From Desulfovibrio sp. UBA6121 (lineage in GTDB: Bacteria > Desulfobacterota > Desulfovibrionia > Desulfovibrionales > Desulfovibrionaceae): a stretch of DNA of 12,800 nucleotides. The notes under the pieces are model-generated. The model worked only from the letters and a program-made list of their open reading frames with translations. It was not told the DNA's origin and did not search any database. The stretch's first letter is position 1. Each line of letters opens with the position of its first letter. This document shows, in pieces, positions 1 to 6,022 of the stretch. Where the stretch lies: the NCBI GenBank assembly GCA_002422505.1, contig DIVX01000133.1, positions 3,883-16,682 of the forward strand, read 5' to 3'. The translations under genes and the position numbers were made by a program.

Positions 1-473
1 AGGGGCGCGAGGTGTTCGCCCTGCCGGGGCCGCTGGGGCAACCCACCTTCGCGGGCTGCCACAAGCTCATCAAGCAGGGTGCGGCCTTGGTGGAGGGCGC
101 GGAGGACATCATCCGCACCTTGCGCTTCCAGTTCGCGGCGGAACTTGTAGCCGTGCCCTCGGCCCTGCCTGTACAGGCGTTCACGTCCGGCCCGGCTTCG
201 GCAAGGACGCAAACACATGCCACAGCTGCGGCCAAGGCTCCGGCGGCCGCACAGGCAGCTGCGCAGCAGCAGGCGGCGCGGGAATTGCCCGCGAATCTGA
301 CCGAAGACGAGCGCAAGCTCTTGTCTTTGCTCAGCGCAGACGGCAAACTGCACATCGACATCTTGATCCAGACCCTAGGCGCGGACTGCGCAGCGGTGAG
401 CAGGCGCCTTCTGGTGCTGGAGATGCAGGGGCTTGTCCGCCAGTGGCCGGGCATGTACTATAGCCTCGCGTAG
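1..473 (+). CDS. dprA: DNA processing protein DprA (Smf), C-terminal part, 5' end outside the window
   Basis: DprA binds incoming single-stranded DNA and loads RecA during natural transformation; it is also widespread in bacteria not known to be competent. The reading frame is open from the left edge (first full codon at position 3). It begins inside the conserved end of the Rossmann-like DprA domain: GREVFALPGPLGQ followed by GCHKLIKQGAALVEGAEDI, a family hallmark. After that comes an Ala/Gln-rich linker (about 190-285) and a C-terminal winged-helix domain (about 295-470; LSADGKLHIDILIQTLG, then LLVLEMQGLVRQWPGMYY). That third domain is typical of many DprA proteins. A GTG at 12 is an internal Val codon, not a start. 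The stop is TAG at 471-473, 30 nt before the next gene, so the genes are probably cotranscribed. Identification is secure; competence of this organism is not shown. Confidence 0.93.
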   Translation, partial: GREVFALPGPLGQPTFAGCHKLIKQGAALVEGAEDIIRTLRFQFAAELVAVPSALPVQAFTSGPASARTQTHATAAAKAPAAAQAAAQQQAARELPANLTEDERKLLSLLSADGKLHIDILIQTLGADCAAVSRRLLVLEMQGLVRQWPGMYYSLA

Positions 474-503
474 TCGACACCGTTTCAAAGTACAGGAAGC
501 CGC

Positions 504-839
504 ATGCAAAAAATCCCCCTCAGCTTGGCCAAGCCGGGCATGAAGCTGGCCAAGCCCATCACCAAGGCCAACGGCATGCCCATCATCGCCGCCGGCGTGG
601 AGCTTTCCGATTCGCTCATCGCCCGGCTGGACGGCATGGGCATCGACAAGGTCTTCGTGGTGGGCGACGCCGTGGCCGCCAGCCAGAACCCTTCCGAACG
701 CGTCTCCCGCCTGGACCCGCTCTTCCGCCGCCTGGAGGACGATCCCTTCCAGAAAAAGGTGAAGGGCTATCTGCGGGAATATTTCACCATCAAGGCCGCG
801 GCGGACGCGGCTTCGGCCTCGACCGAGGAAAAGGGGTAG
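504..839 (+). CDS. Small conserved protein resembling the N-terminal segment of HD-GYP proteins
   Basis: This 111-aa cytoplasmic protein has no signal peptide or membrane segment. Residues 3-54 follow the pattern L-x-x-GM-x-LA-x-P-I...G-x-P-I-I-x-x-G-x-x-L-(8)-L-x-x-x-GI-x-x-V-x-V. I associate this pattern with the short beta-rich region found ahead of the catalytic domain in many HD-GYP phosphodiesterases. Residues 65-95 are charged and probably helical (RLDPLFRRLEDD), and the C-terminus is Ala/Glu-rich. No catalytic HD or GYP motif is present, so it would be a stand-alone binding or adaptor module if the resemblance is real. The ATG at 504 has a good ribosome-binding site, AGGAAG at 494-499. 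It ends 4 nt before the HDOD gene start, which suggests coupled translation and a shared role with that protein. Function is unknown; the family resemblance is judged by eye. Confidence 0.8.
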   Translation: MQKIPLSLAKPGMKLAKPITKANGMPIIAAGVELSDSLIARLDGMGIDKVFVVGDAVAASQNPSERVSRLDPLFRRLEDDPFQKKVKGYLREYFTIKAAADAASASTEEKG

Positions 840-843
840 GGGC

Positions 844-1719
844 GTGGAAGAGGACCTCAAGACCAGCGCCAAGGGACAGATTCTGTCCATCCGCGACCTG
901 CCCACCCTGCCCAAGGTGCTCGACGAAGTGTCGCGCCTGGTGCAGAACCCGAACACAAGCATCGAGGCCATCGCCAAGGTCATCAGCCGCGATCAGGTGC
1001 TCTCGGCCAAGGTGCTCAAAATGGTCAACTCGCCCGTGTACGGCTTTCCGGGGCGCATCAGCTCGGTGCAGCACTCGCTTGTGCTCTTGGGCTTCAACGT
1101 CATCCGGGGCGTCATCATCTCCACCAGCGTGTTCGACATCATGAGCAAGACCATGGAGGGGCTCTGGGAGCACAGCGTGGGCTGCGCCCTGGCCACGGGC
1201 CTTGTGGCGCGCCAGGCCAAGCTCAAGGACCCGGAGGAGTTCAGCGTGTGCGGCCTGCTGCACGACCTGGGCAAGGTCGTTGCGGCGGTGCAGCTGCCGG
1301 AGCTGCATAAGGCCGTGGGCGAGGCCGTGCGCACCCAGGACCTGCGCTGGTTCGAGGCCGAGAAGGCCGTGCTGGGCTTCGGGCACGACCGCATCAACGC
1401 CTGGCTGGCCCAGCACTGGCACCTGCCCGCCACCATTAAAGAGGCCATGAGCTCGCACCACAACCCGGAACGCGCCCAGTTCTACCCGCTGCACGCCGCC
1501 GCCGCCCATGTGGGTGATTTCGTCGTGCGCGTGTTCGAGTACGGCAACGGCGGCGACGATCAGGCCGCGCCCCTTTCCGAGCAGGCGCTCAAGATTCTCG
1601 GGCTCAAGCTTACCGACCTCGACGTGGTTCTTGACGGCTTTGCCGAGAACCTGAGCGAAGTCTCTGGGGTGAACTTCTCCCCGGAGGACATGACGCCGGA
1701 CAAGGGCAAAGCGAACTAG
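844..1719 (+). CDS. HDOD domain protein (signalling/regulatory)
   Basis: HDOD domains are HD-superfamily relatives found in bacterial signalling proteins, usually regulatory or scaffolding; enzymatic activity is rarely shown. This 291-aa protein consists almost entirely of one HDOD domain (about residues 12-215). The family signature is clear: LPTLPKVLDEVSRLV at 19-33, then SRDQVLSAKVLKMVNSP at 48-64, and ISSVQHSLVLLGFNVIR at 72-88. Unlike many degenerate HDOD proteins it keeps candidate HD metal ligands: H110, H140-D141 (LLHDLGK), H181 and H205-H206. The tail from about 235 has no recognised domain, and there is no membrane segment. The start is GTG at 844 behind a purine-rich stretch (AGGGG) overlapping the end of the previous gene. 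It lies between a HD-GYP-like small protein and a GGDEF protein, so a role in cyclic-di-GMP signalling is plausible inference. Family call is firm, role is not. Confidence 0.92.
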   Translation: MEEDLKTSAKGQILSIRDLPTLPKVLDEVSRLVQNPNTSIEAIAKVISRDQVLSAKVLKMVNSPVYGFPGRISSVQHSLVLLGFNVIRGVIISTSVFDIMSKTMEGLWEHSVGCALATGLVARQAKLKDPEEFSVCGLLHDLGKVVAAVQLPELHKAVGEAVRTQDLRWFEAEKAVLGFGHDRINAWLAQHWHLPATIKEAMSSHHNPERAQFYPLHAAAAHVGDFVVRVFEYGNGGDDQAAPLSEQALKILGLKLTDLDVVLDGFAENLSEVSGVNFSPEDMTPDKGKAN

Positions 1720-1732
1720 ACGAGGCGCGAAC

Positions 1733-2683
1733 GTGGAGCCGACCCTTTTTGCCCGCCAGCAGCGCGGCATTCTGCTTTCTCCGGACCCGGAGCTGGCCAC
1801 GCTCTTCCAGAGCCTGTGGGACCCGAAGGAACTGGTCTGGACCGTCATCGGCCAGGGGCGGCGGGCCATGGAGGTCATCTTCAACGAGCCGCCGGACATC
1901 CTCGTGGTGGACAACCGCCTGCAGGACATTCCCAGCGTTGATGTGGCCACCATCGTCAAGAGCGAGAACGTCTACCGCCAGTTGCCGGTCATCCTGTGCC
2001 TGGACCCCGGCGACCTGGCCCTTGGCTGGAACTGGAACGTGGTCGAGGCCGACGATTTCTTGCTGCGGCCCTTTGCCGGGCCTGAGGTGCGCGAGCGCGT
2101 GCAGCTTACCCTGTGCCGGGCCTCCCGAGCCATGGACGCCAACCCCCTCACCAAACTGCCTGGAAACACCAGCATCATCAGCCGCATACAGGACCTGATC
2201 GACCGCCAGGACGATTTTGCCCTGGCCTACTGCGACCTGGACCATTTCAAGTCTTTTAACGACAAGTATGGCTTCTCGCGCGGGGACGAGGTGCTCATGA
2301 TGTCCGCGCGGGTCATCGTCAACACCATCCGCAGTTTTCCCGGCATAAAGAGCTTCGTGGGGCACATCGGCGGGGATGACTACGTGTTCATTGTGCCCGC
2401 CGCCATTGCCGAGGAAGCCTGCAAGCGCGTGGTGGCGGCCTTTGACGACATTGTGCCGCATTTCTACGACGAGGACGACCGCGAGCGCGAGTGCATCGTC
2501 TCCACCGATCGCCAGGGAGAGGTGCGCACCTTTCCGCTCATGGCCATTTCCATCGCCGTGGTGTTCAACACCGGTGGCCGTCTCAAACACTATGGCGAGG
2601 CCTCGGCCATTGCCATGGGGCTCAAAAAAAAGGCCAAGGAAAACCCAAAGAGCAGCTATGTCCTCGACAGGCGCGCCGAGTAG
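1733..2683 (+). CDS. Receiver-like plus GGDEF domain protein (probable diguanylate cyclase, variant GGDDY site)
   Basis: GGDEF domains make the second messenger cyclic-di-GMP from two GTP. This 316-aa soluble protein has an N-terminal response-regulator-like domain (about 10-130) and a GGDEF domain (about 138-313). In the receiver part the phospho-acceptor candidate is D60 (DILVVDNRLQD), but the N-terminal acidic pair is reduced to P17-D18 and the usual invariant Lys is R112 (FLLRPF). Phosphorylation is therefore doubtful. The GGDEF part keeps LTKLPGN (139-145), the metal/GTP region DLDHFKSFND (168-177) and the guanine-contacting N176 and D185. The signature loop is GGDDY (213-217) instead of GGDEF/GGEEF. 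No RxxD inhibitory site is present at the expected place just upstream. The start is GTG at 1733, 13 nt after the HDOD gene, with CGAGG upstream. Its 3' end overlaps xerC by 26 nt. Activity is likely but unproven. Confidence 0.88.
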   Translation: MEPTLFARQQRGILLSPDPELATLFQSLWDPKELVWTVIGQGRRAMEVIFNEPPDILVVDNRLQDIPSVDVATIVKSENVYRQLPVILCLDPGDLALGWNWNVVEADDFLLRPFAGPEVRERVQLTLCRASRAMDANPLTKLPGNTSIISRIQDLIDRQDDFALAYCDLDHFKSFNDKYGFSRGDEVLMMSARVIVNTIRSFPGIKSFVGHIGGDDYVFIVPAAIAEEACKRVVAAFDDIVPHFYDEDDRERECIVSTDRQGEVRTFPLMAISIAVVFNTGGRLKHYGEASAIAMGLKKKAKENPKSSYVLDRRAE

Positions 2684-3707
2684 CCCTGGCGGATCAGAGC
2701 CGGGCGCAGCCCTGCCGGAGGTCTGCCTGGGCTTTTTGGCCTTTCTTGAAGTGGAGAAGGGCTACAGCCCGGCCACCGTGCGCGCCTACGCGGCGGATCT
2801 GGATCAGTTCGCGGCCTTTCTTGCGCGCAAAGGCAAGGATCTTGCGGCCTTCGAGGCAATCGCCCGCGAGGACGCCACCGGCTTCCTGGCAGAACTGCAC
2901 CGCCAGCGCCTCAAGAAATCCAGCATGGCGCGCAAGTTGTCCACTCTGCGCTCCTTGTTCCGCTACCTCATCCGCCACAGAATGCTGGCCCAAAGCCCCC
3001 TTGCTGGACTGCGCAACCCCAAGCAGGAGAGCCGCCAGCCGCGCGCGCTCAATGTCGATCAAGCTACGGCGCTCATGGACGCGCCCGCGCGTCCCGGCCC
3101 GGAGGGCATCCGCGACCTGGCCCTGGCCGAACTGCTGTACGGCTCCGGCCTGCGCATCAGCGAGGCGCTTTCCCTGGGCGTGGATGACGTGCGCGCCGAC
3201 CGGGGTTTTGTGCGCGTGCGCGGCAAGGGCAACAAGGAGCGCCTGGCCCCCTTGAGCGAGGCCGCCAAGCTGCGCCTGCGGGAATATTTGGACGAACGCC
3301 AGCAGCTTGTGCGCGGGGAGGACGGGCAGACCCTGTTCCTTGGCCTGCGCGGCGGGCCGCTTTCCCGGCGCGAGGCCCAGCGCATTGTGGCCCGCCTAGC
3401 GGACCAGGCCGGAGTGGGGCAGAACGTGCACCCGCACACCCTGCGGCACAGCTTCGCCTCGCACCTGTTGCAGGCCGGGGCGGATTTGCGCAGCGTGCAG
3501 GAGATGCTCGGCCATTCGCGCCTTTCCACCACGGAGCGCTACACGCACCTTGATCTGCGGCGCATCATGGAAGTGTACGACAAAGCCCACCCGTATTCCG
3601 ATAAGGCCGCAGAGACCGCGCCCCAGCCCGATGCGGGCAAAAGGGCTGATGAACCTGACGAAACGCCTGCTTCCGGTCTGGGCGGTAGCCGCTCCAAGGG
3701 CAGGTGA
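2658..3707 (+). CDS. xerC: Tyrosine recombinase XerC-type
   Basis: Xer recombinases resolve chromosome dimers at dif sites by strand cleavage through a tyrosine. From the chosen ATG the protein has 349 residues: an N-terminal SAM-like DNA-binding domain (about 20-115; FLEVEKGYSPATVRAYAADL) and a catalytic domain (about 130-312). All catalytic residues are visible: R166 (GSGLRISEA), K190 (RGKGNKER), H260 and R263 (HPHTLRHSF), H286 (LGHS) and the nucleophile Y295. The sequence after Tyr (THLDLRRIMEVYDKAHP) resembles XerC more than XerD. The frame is open far upstream inside the GGDEF gene, but that part reads as shadow translation. ATG 2658 is the last Met before the conserved domain and overlaps the GGDEF gene by 26 nt, implying coupling; its ribosome-binding site is weak. 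About 37 charged or flexible residues beyond the usual end form an unusual C-terminal tail. Whether the partner is XerD or the protein works alone cannot be told here. Confidence 0.92.
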   Translation: MSSTGAPSSPGGSEPGAALPEVCLGFLAFLEVEKGYSPATVRAYAADLDQFAAFLARKGKDLAAFEAIAREDATGFLAELHRQRLKKSSMARKLSTLRSLFRYLIRHRMLAQSPLAGLRNPKQESRQPRALNVDQATALMDAPARPGPEGIRDLALAELLYGSGLRISEALSLGVDDVRADRGFVRVRGKGNKERLAPLSEAAKLRLREYLDERQQLVRGEDGQTLFLGLRGGPLSRREAQRIVARLADQAGVGQNVHPHTLRHSFASHLLQAGADLRSVQEMLGHSRLSTTERYTHLDLRRIMEVYDKAHPYSDKAAETAPQPDAGKRADEPDETPASGLGGSRSKGR

Positions 3708-3713
3708 GGGAGC

Positions 3714-4193
3714 ATGCTGGCTGGAAGTGTTGACGACATTTTGAACCTGAACGCCGCCGCGCCCGTGCTGGTGAGCGCCTGCCTGGCGGGCGTGGCCTGC
3801 CGGTACAATGGCTTGGGCGCGCCGCATCCGGTCGTATTGCGGTTGGTGGCGCAGGGCCGGGCGCTGCTTGTGTGTCCGGAGGTCTTGGGCGGTCTTGCCA
3901 TCCCGCGCGCTCCGGTGGAGCTGCGCGCTGGCCGGGCAGTGGAGCGGGGCGGGCGTGATGTTACGGCCGAGTTTGAGGCGGGAGCGCGCAAGGCCCTGAA
4001 GCTGGCGCTGGCCGCTGGTTGCAGCCGGGCCATTTTGAAGGCGCGCTCGCCCAGTTGCGGCGCGGGATGGGTGTATGACGGCGGTTTTTGCGGCGTGCTG
4101 ACGCCGGGCGACGGCATCTTTGCCGCGCTGCTTCAGGCTCAGGGCTTTGCCCTGTGCACGGAAGAAGACTTGCCGCAGGAACCCGGCACGTGA
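3714..4193 (+). CDS. DUF523 family protein, TudS-like candidate iron-sulfur protein
   Basis: DUF523 includes TudS, a thiouracil desulfidase that uses a [4Fe-4S] cluster to remove sulfur from thiolated pyrimidine bases; most members have no demonstrated function. This 159-aa soluble protein spans the whole family: SACLAGVACRYNG (21-33), VCPEVLGGLAIPR (53-65), DVTAEFEAGARKAL (82-95), LKARSPSCG (108-116), YDGGFCGVLT (121-130) and GIFAALLQAQGFALCTEE (134-151). Cysteines in conserved family positions are C23, C54 and C115, the best candidates for cluster ligands; C29, C103, C126 and C148 are also present. The ATG at 3714 follows GAGGGAG, which overlaps the xerC stop codon, so it is probably translated from the same message. 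It is the last gene before the terminator. The family assignment is firm; the desulfidase activity is only an inference from one characterised relative. Confidence 0.88.
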   Translation: MLAGSVDDILNLNAAAPVLVSACLAGVACRYNGLGAPHPVVLRLVAQGRALLVCPEVLGGLAIPRAPVELRAGRAVERGGRDVTAEFEAGARKALKLALAAGCSRAILKARSPSCGAGWVYDGGFCGVLTPGDGIFAALLQAQGFALCTEEDLPQEPGT

Positions 4194-4277
4194 GCGCTTG
4201 ATCGGAGTGTTGTGCAACTGGCTGATATCGTAGGCTGCGAGGCGTGATCATGTGATTGTGTGATGAGCAAAAGGAAA

Positions 4278-4312
4278 GCGGCGCGCCCAGGTTGGACGCG
4301 CCGCGTTTTTTT
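4278..4312 (+). terminator. Rho-independent terminator between convergent operons
   Basis: A perfect 8-bp GC stem (GCGGCGCG at 4278-4285 pairing with CGCGCCGC at 4297-4304) with an 11-nt loop is followed by a G and then seven T (4306-4312). This is a strong terminator for the rightward dprA-xerC-DUF523 block. Read on the minus strand the same hairpin is followed by TTTCCTTTT, a weaker U-rich tract, so it probably also ends leftward transcription from ppiB. The rest of the gap (4194-4330) shows nothing else I can support. Confidence 0.88.
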
Positions 4313-4330
4313 GCTCTGTGTCAGCCGCGC

Positions 4331-4840
4331 TTAGGCTTCGAAGCGGCGGATGCTGATCATGGTGATGGGGTCGGAGGGCACGTCGCCGTGGCCCAGGTAG
4401 TTCTTGGTGCGCACAAGGCTCATTTTAGTGGCCACGTCCTGGCCCTCGATGACCTTGCCGAACACCGCGTAGCCGTAGCCCTGGGCGGTGGGGGCAGTGA
4501 AGTCGAGGAAGGCGTTGTCCTTCACGTTGATGAAGAACTGGCTGGTGGCGCTGTGCGGGTCCATGGTGCGCGCCATGGCCAGGGTGAAGGCCTCGTTGGG
4601 CGTGTCGGCCCGGGCCTCGTTCTTGATGGGCGCCTTGTTCTTCTTCTCGCGCATCATCATGTCCATGCCGCCGCCCTGGATCATGAAGTTCTTGATGACG
4701 CGGTGGAAGATCAGGCCGTCATAGAATTCCTCGTCCACGTAGGCCAGGAAGTTGGCAACGGTCTCGGGGGCTTTGTCGGGCCACAGCTCCACAAGCATTT
4801 CACCCATGGGGGTCTCAATCAGCACGGTGGGATTGCTCAT
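4331..4840 (-). CDS. ppiB: Cyclophilin-type peptidyl-prolyl cis-trans isomerase, cytoplasmic (PpiB-like)
   Basis: Cyclophilins speed cis-trans isomerisation of X-Pro bonds and help protein folding. The 169-aa protein is a single cyclophilin domain with no signal peptide, matching the cytoplasmic PpiB size class. Conserved active-site segments are seen: FHRVIKNFMIQGGG (45-58), including the catalytic Arg R47, F52 and Q55; ATSQFFINVKDNAFLDF (98-114); and YAVFGKVIEGQDV (124-136). A lysine/methionine-rich loop (MDMMMREKKNKAP, 59-71) is characteristic of several bacterial members. The ATG at 4840 has AGGAG a few bases upstream. It sits 29 nt downstream of the flavoprotein gene and is probably cotranscribed, although no functional link is obvious. 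The assignment to PpiB rather than another single-domain cyclophilin rests on length and lack of export signal. Confidence 0.93.
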   Translation of the reverse strand: MSNPTVLIETPMGEMLVELWPDKAPETVANFLAYVDEEFYDGLIFHRVIKNFMIQGGGMDMMMREKKNKAPIKNEARADTPNEAFTLAMARTMDPHSATSQFFINVKDNAFLDFTAPTAQGYGYAVFGKVIEGQDVATKMSLVRTKNYLGHGDVPSDPITMISIRRFEA

Positions 4841-4869
4841 TCTTACTCCTGCTTCTGCCGGTACTCGGC

Positions 4870-6000
4870 CTATTTATTAACGAACTGGGATTTTTTCTGT
4901 TCCCAGAATTCCTCAAATTCCTGCTTGAGCCCGCCCACAAGCTCCTTGACGCTCATGATCTTGTCCACGCGCCAGACGTTTTCGCCGCAGAAGGCGAAGC
5001 CATGCTTCAAAATGCCCTTTTTGGCGCTCACCAGTGCCTGGGAAATGCAATAGGGCGTGGTGGTGAAGTCGCAGCTCTTGATGCAGTGGAAGGGGCACTT
5101 GAAGGGCTTCTTGCGGCCCTCGCGCACGGCGAGGAGAAACTCGTTGAGAATGGCGCGTCCAGGCATGCCCACCGGGCTTTTGATGACGGTGACGTCCTCG
5201 CGCCGGGCGTTGACGAAGGCCTCCTTGAAGGCCTGATCGGCGTCGCATTCGTGGGTGGCTACGAAACGGGTGCCCATCTGCACGCCGGAAGCGCCCAGGT
5301 TCAGATATTTGGCGATGTCGGCCCCGGTGTACACGCCGCCAGCGGCGATGACCGGGATGCGGCGGCCCGCCTGGAGTTCGAAGGGCTTCACCGCGTTCAC
5401 CACTTCCGGCAGGATCTTCTCCAGCTGGAAGTCGGGGTTGTCGATTTCATCCGGCTTGAAGCCGAGGTGCCCGCCCGCCATGGGGCCTTCCACCACGAAG
5501 CCGTCTGGCAGGTAGTTGTAATGCATGAGCCATTTTTTGCACAAGACTGCGGCGCCGCGGCCAGAGGAGACAATGGGCACCAGCTTGGTGCGGGCTCTGT
5601 TCGCCAGTTCGCCGGGCAGTTCCTCGCGCAGGTATTTGGGCAGGTCAAGCGGCAGCCCCGCACCGGAGAAGATCACGTCCGCCCCCTCGCGAATGGAGGT
5701 GCGCACGAGATCGGCGAAGTTGGTGAGGGCCACCATGATGTTCACGCCAAGCAGGCCCTGGGTCATGCACTCCTTGGCTTTGCGGATTTCCTCGCGCAGG
5801 GCGCGGATGTTGGCTTCGGTGGGATTTTGGGCCACATCGGGCTCGCCCATGCCGATCATTGCGGCTGCGATGACGCCCACGCCGCCCTCATTGGCCACGG
5901 CGCTCGCCAGGCCGGAGAGGGAGATGCCCACGCCCATGCCACCCTGGACAATGGGCAGCTTGGCGATCTGGTCGCCGAAATGCAGTTCAGGGAGTTTCAT
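4870..6000 (-). CDS. Nitronate monooxygenase-like FMN protein with C-terminal cysteine cluster
   Basis: This family (nitronate monooxygenase / 2-nitropropane dioxygenase, related to FabK) comprises FMN-binding TIM barrels; many members are misnamed and of unknown substrate. The 376-aa protein shows the family landmarks in order: PIVQGGMGVGIS (16-27), GVNIMVALTNF (85-95), VVEGPMAGGHLG (169-180, with the candidate catalytic H178), PVIAAGGVYTGADI (216-229) and GASGVQMGTRFVATHEC (236-252), the last two being phosphate-binding loops for FMN. Unusual is the C-terminal region with C302-x3-C306-x3-C310-x7-C318 and C338, a pattern I have seen in homologues from strict anaerobes and which could hold an iron-sulfur cluster. 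I chose the ATG at 6000: AGAGG lies 7 nt upstream, whereas an in-frame ATG at 6015 lacks such a site. No membrane or signal segment is seen. Oxygen-dependent nitronate oxidation would be odd in an anaerobe. Confidence 0.86.
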   Translation of the reverse strand: MKLPELHFGDQIAKLPIVQGGMGVGISLSGLASAVANEGGVGVIAAAMIGMGEPDVAQNPTEANIRALREEIRKAKECMTQGLLGVNIMVALTNFADLVRTSIREGADVIFSGAGLPLDLPKYLREELPGELANRARTKLVPIVSSGRGAAVLCKKWLMHYNYLPDGFVVEGPMAGGHLGFKPDEIDNPDFQLEKILPEVVNAVKPFELQAGRRIPVIAAGGVYTGADIAKYLNLGASGVQMGTRFVATHECDADQAFKEAFVNARREDVTVIKSPVGMPGRAILNEFLLAVREGRKKPFKCPFHCIKSCDFTTTPYCISQALVSAKKGILKHGFAFCGENVWRVDKIMSVKELVGGLKQEFEEFWEQKKSQFVNK

Positions 6001-6007
6001 CGAGGAA

Positions 6008-6012
6008 CCTCT
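6008..6012 (-). promoter_or_regulatory. Ribosome-binding site deciding the start of the nitronate monooxygenase-like gene
   Basis: On the minus strand AGAGG lies 7 nt before the ATG at 6000, good Shine-Dalgarno spacing. The earlier in-frame ATG at 6015 is preceded only by an A-rich stretch (CAACAAAA). The shorter protein, which begins MKLPELHF, is therefore preferred over one with five extra residues. Confidence 0.6.
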
Positions 6013-6022
6013 CATTTTTGTT

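Noticed and set aside
12..473. GTG at position 12 as the start of a small independent gene
   Set aside because: The residues just upstream (GRE) complete the conserved DprA motif GREVFALPG, so the frame continues from outside the window.
790..1959. Long minus-strand open frames opposite the HDOD and GGDEF genes
   Set aside because: Same GC-driven shadow effect; they span several gene junctions and show no family motif.
2376..2657. Upstream extension of the xerC reading frame inside the GGDEF gene
   Set aside because: The translation is Ser/Pro/Arg-rich and unlike any Xer N-terminus, and it overlaps conserved GGDEF coding sequence. The ATG at 2658 is a better start.
4194..4277. Short TGATCATGTGATTGTGTGATGA-like stretch before the terminator as a regulatory repeat
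   Set aside because: Only short imperfect TGTGAT-type matches downstream of two convergent genes; no promoter or gene follows that it could control.
6001..6015. ATG at 6015 as start of the flavoprotein gene
   Set aside because: It lacks a Shine-Dalgarno site, and family similarity begins after the second Met at 6000, which has AGAGG at good spacing.
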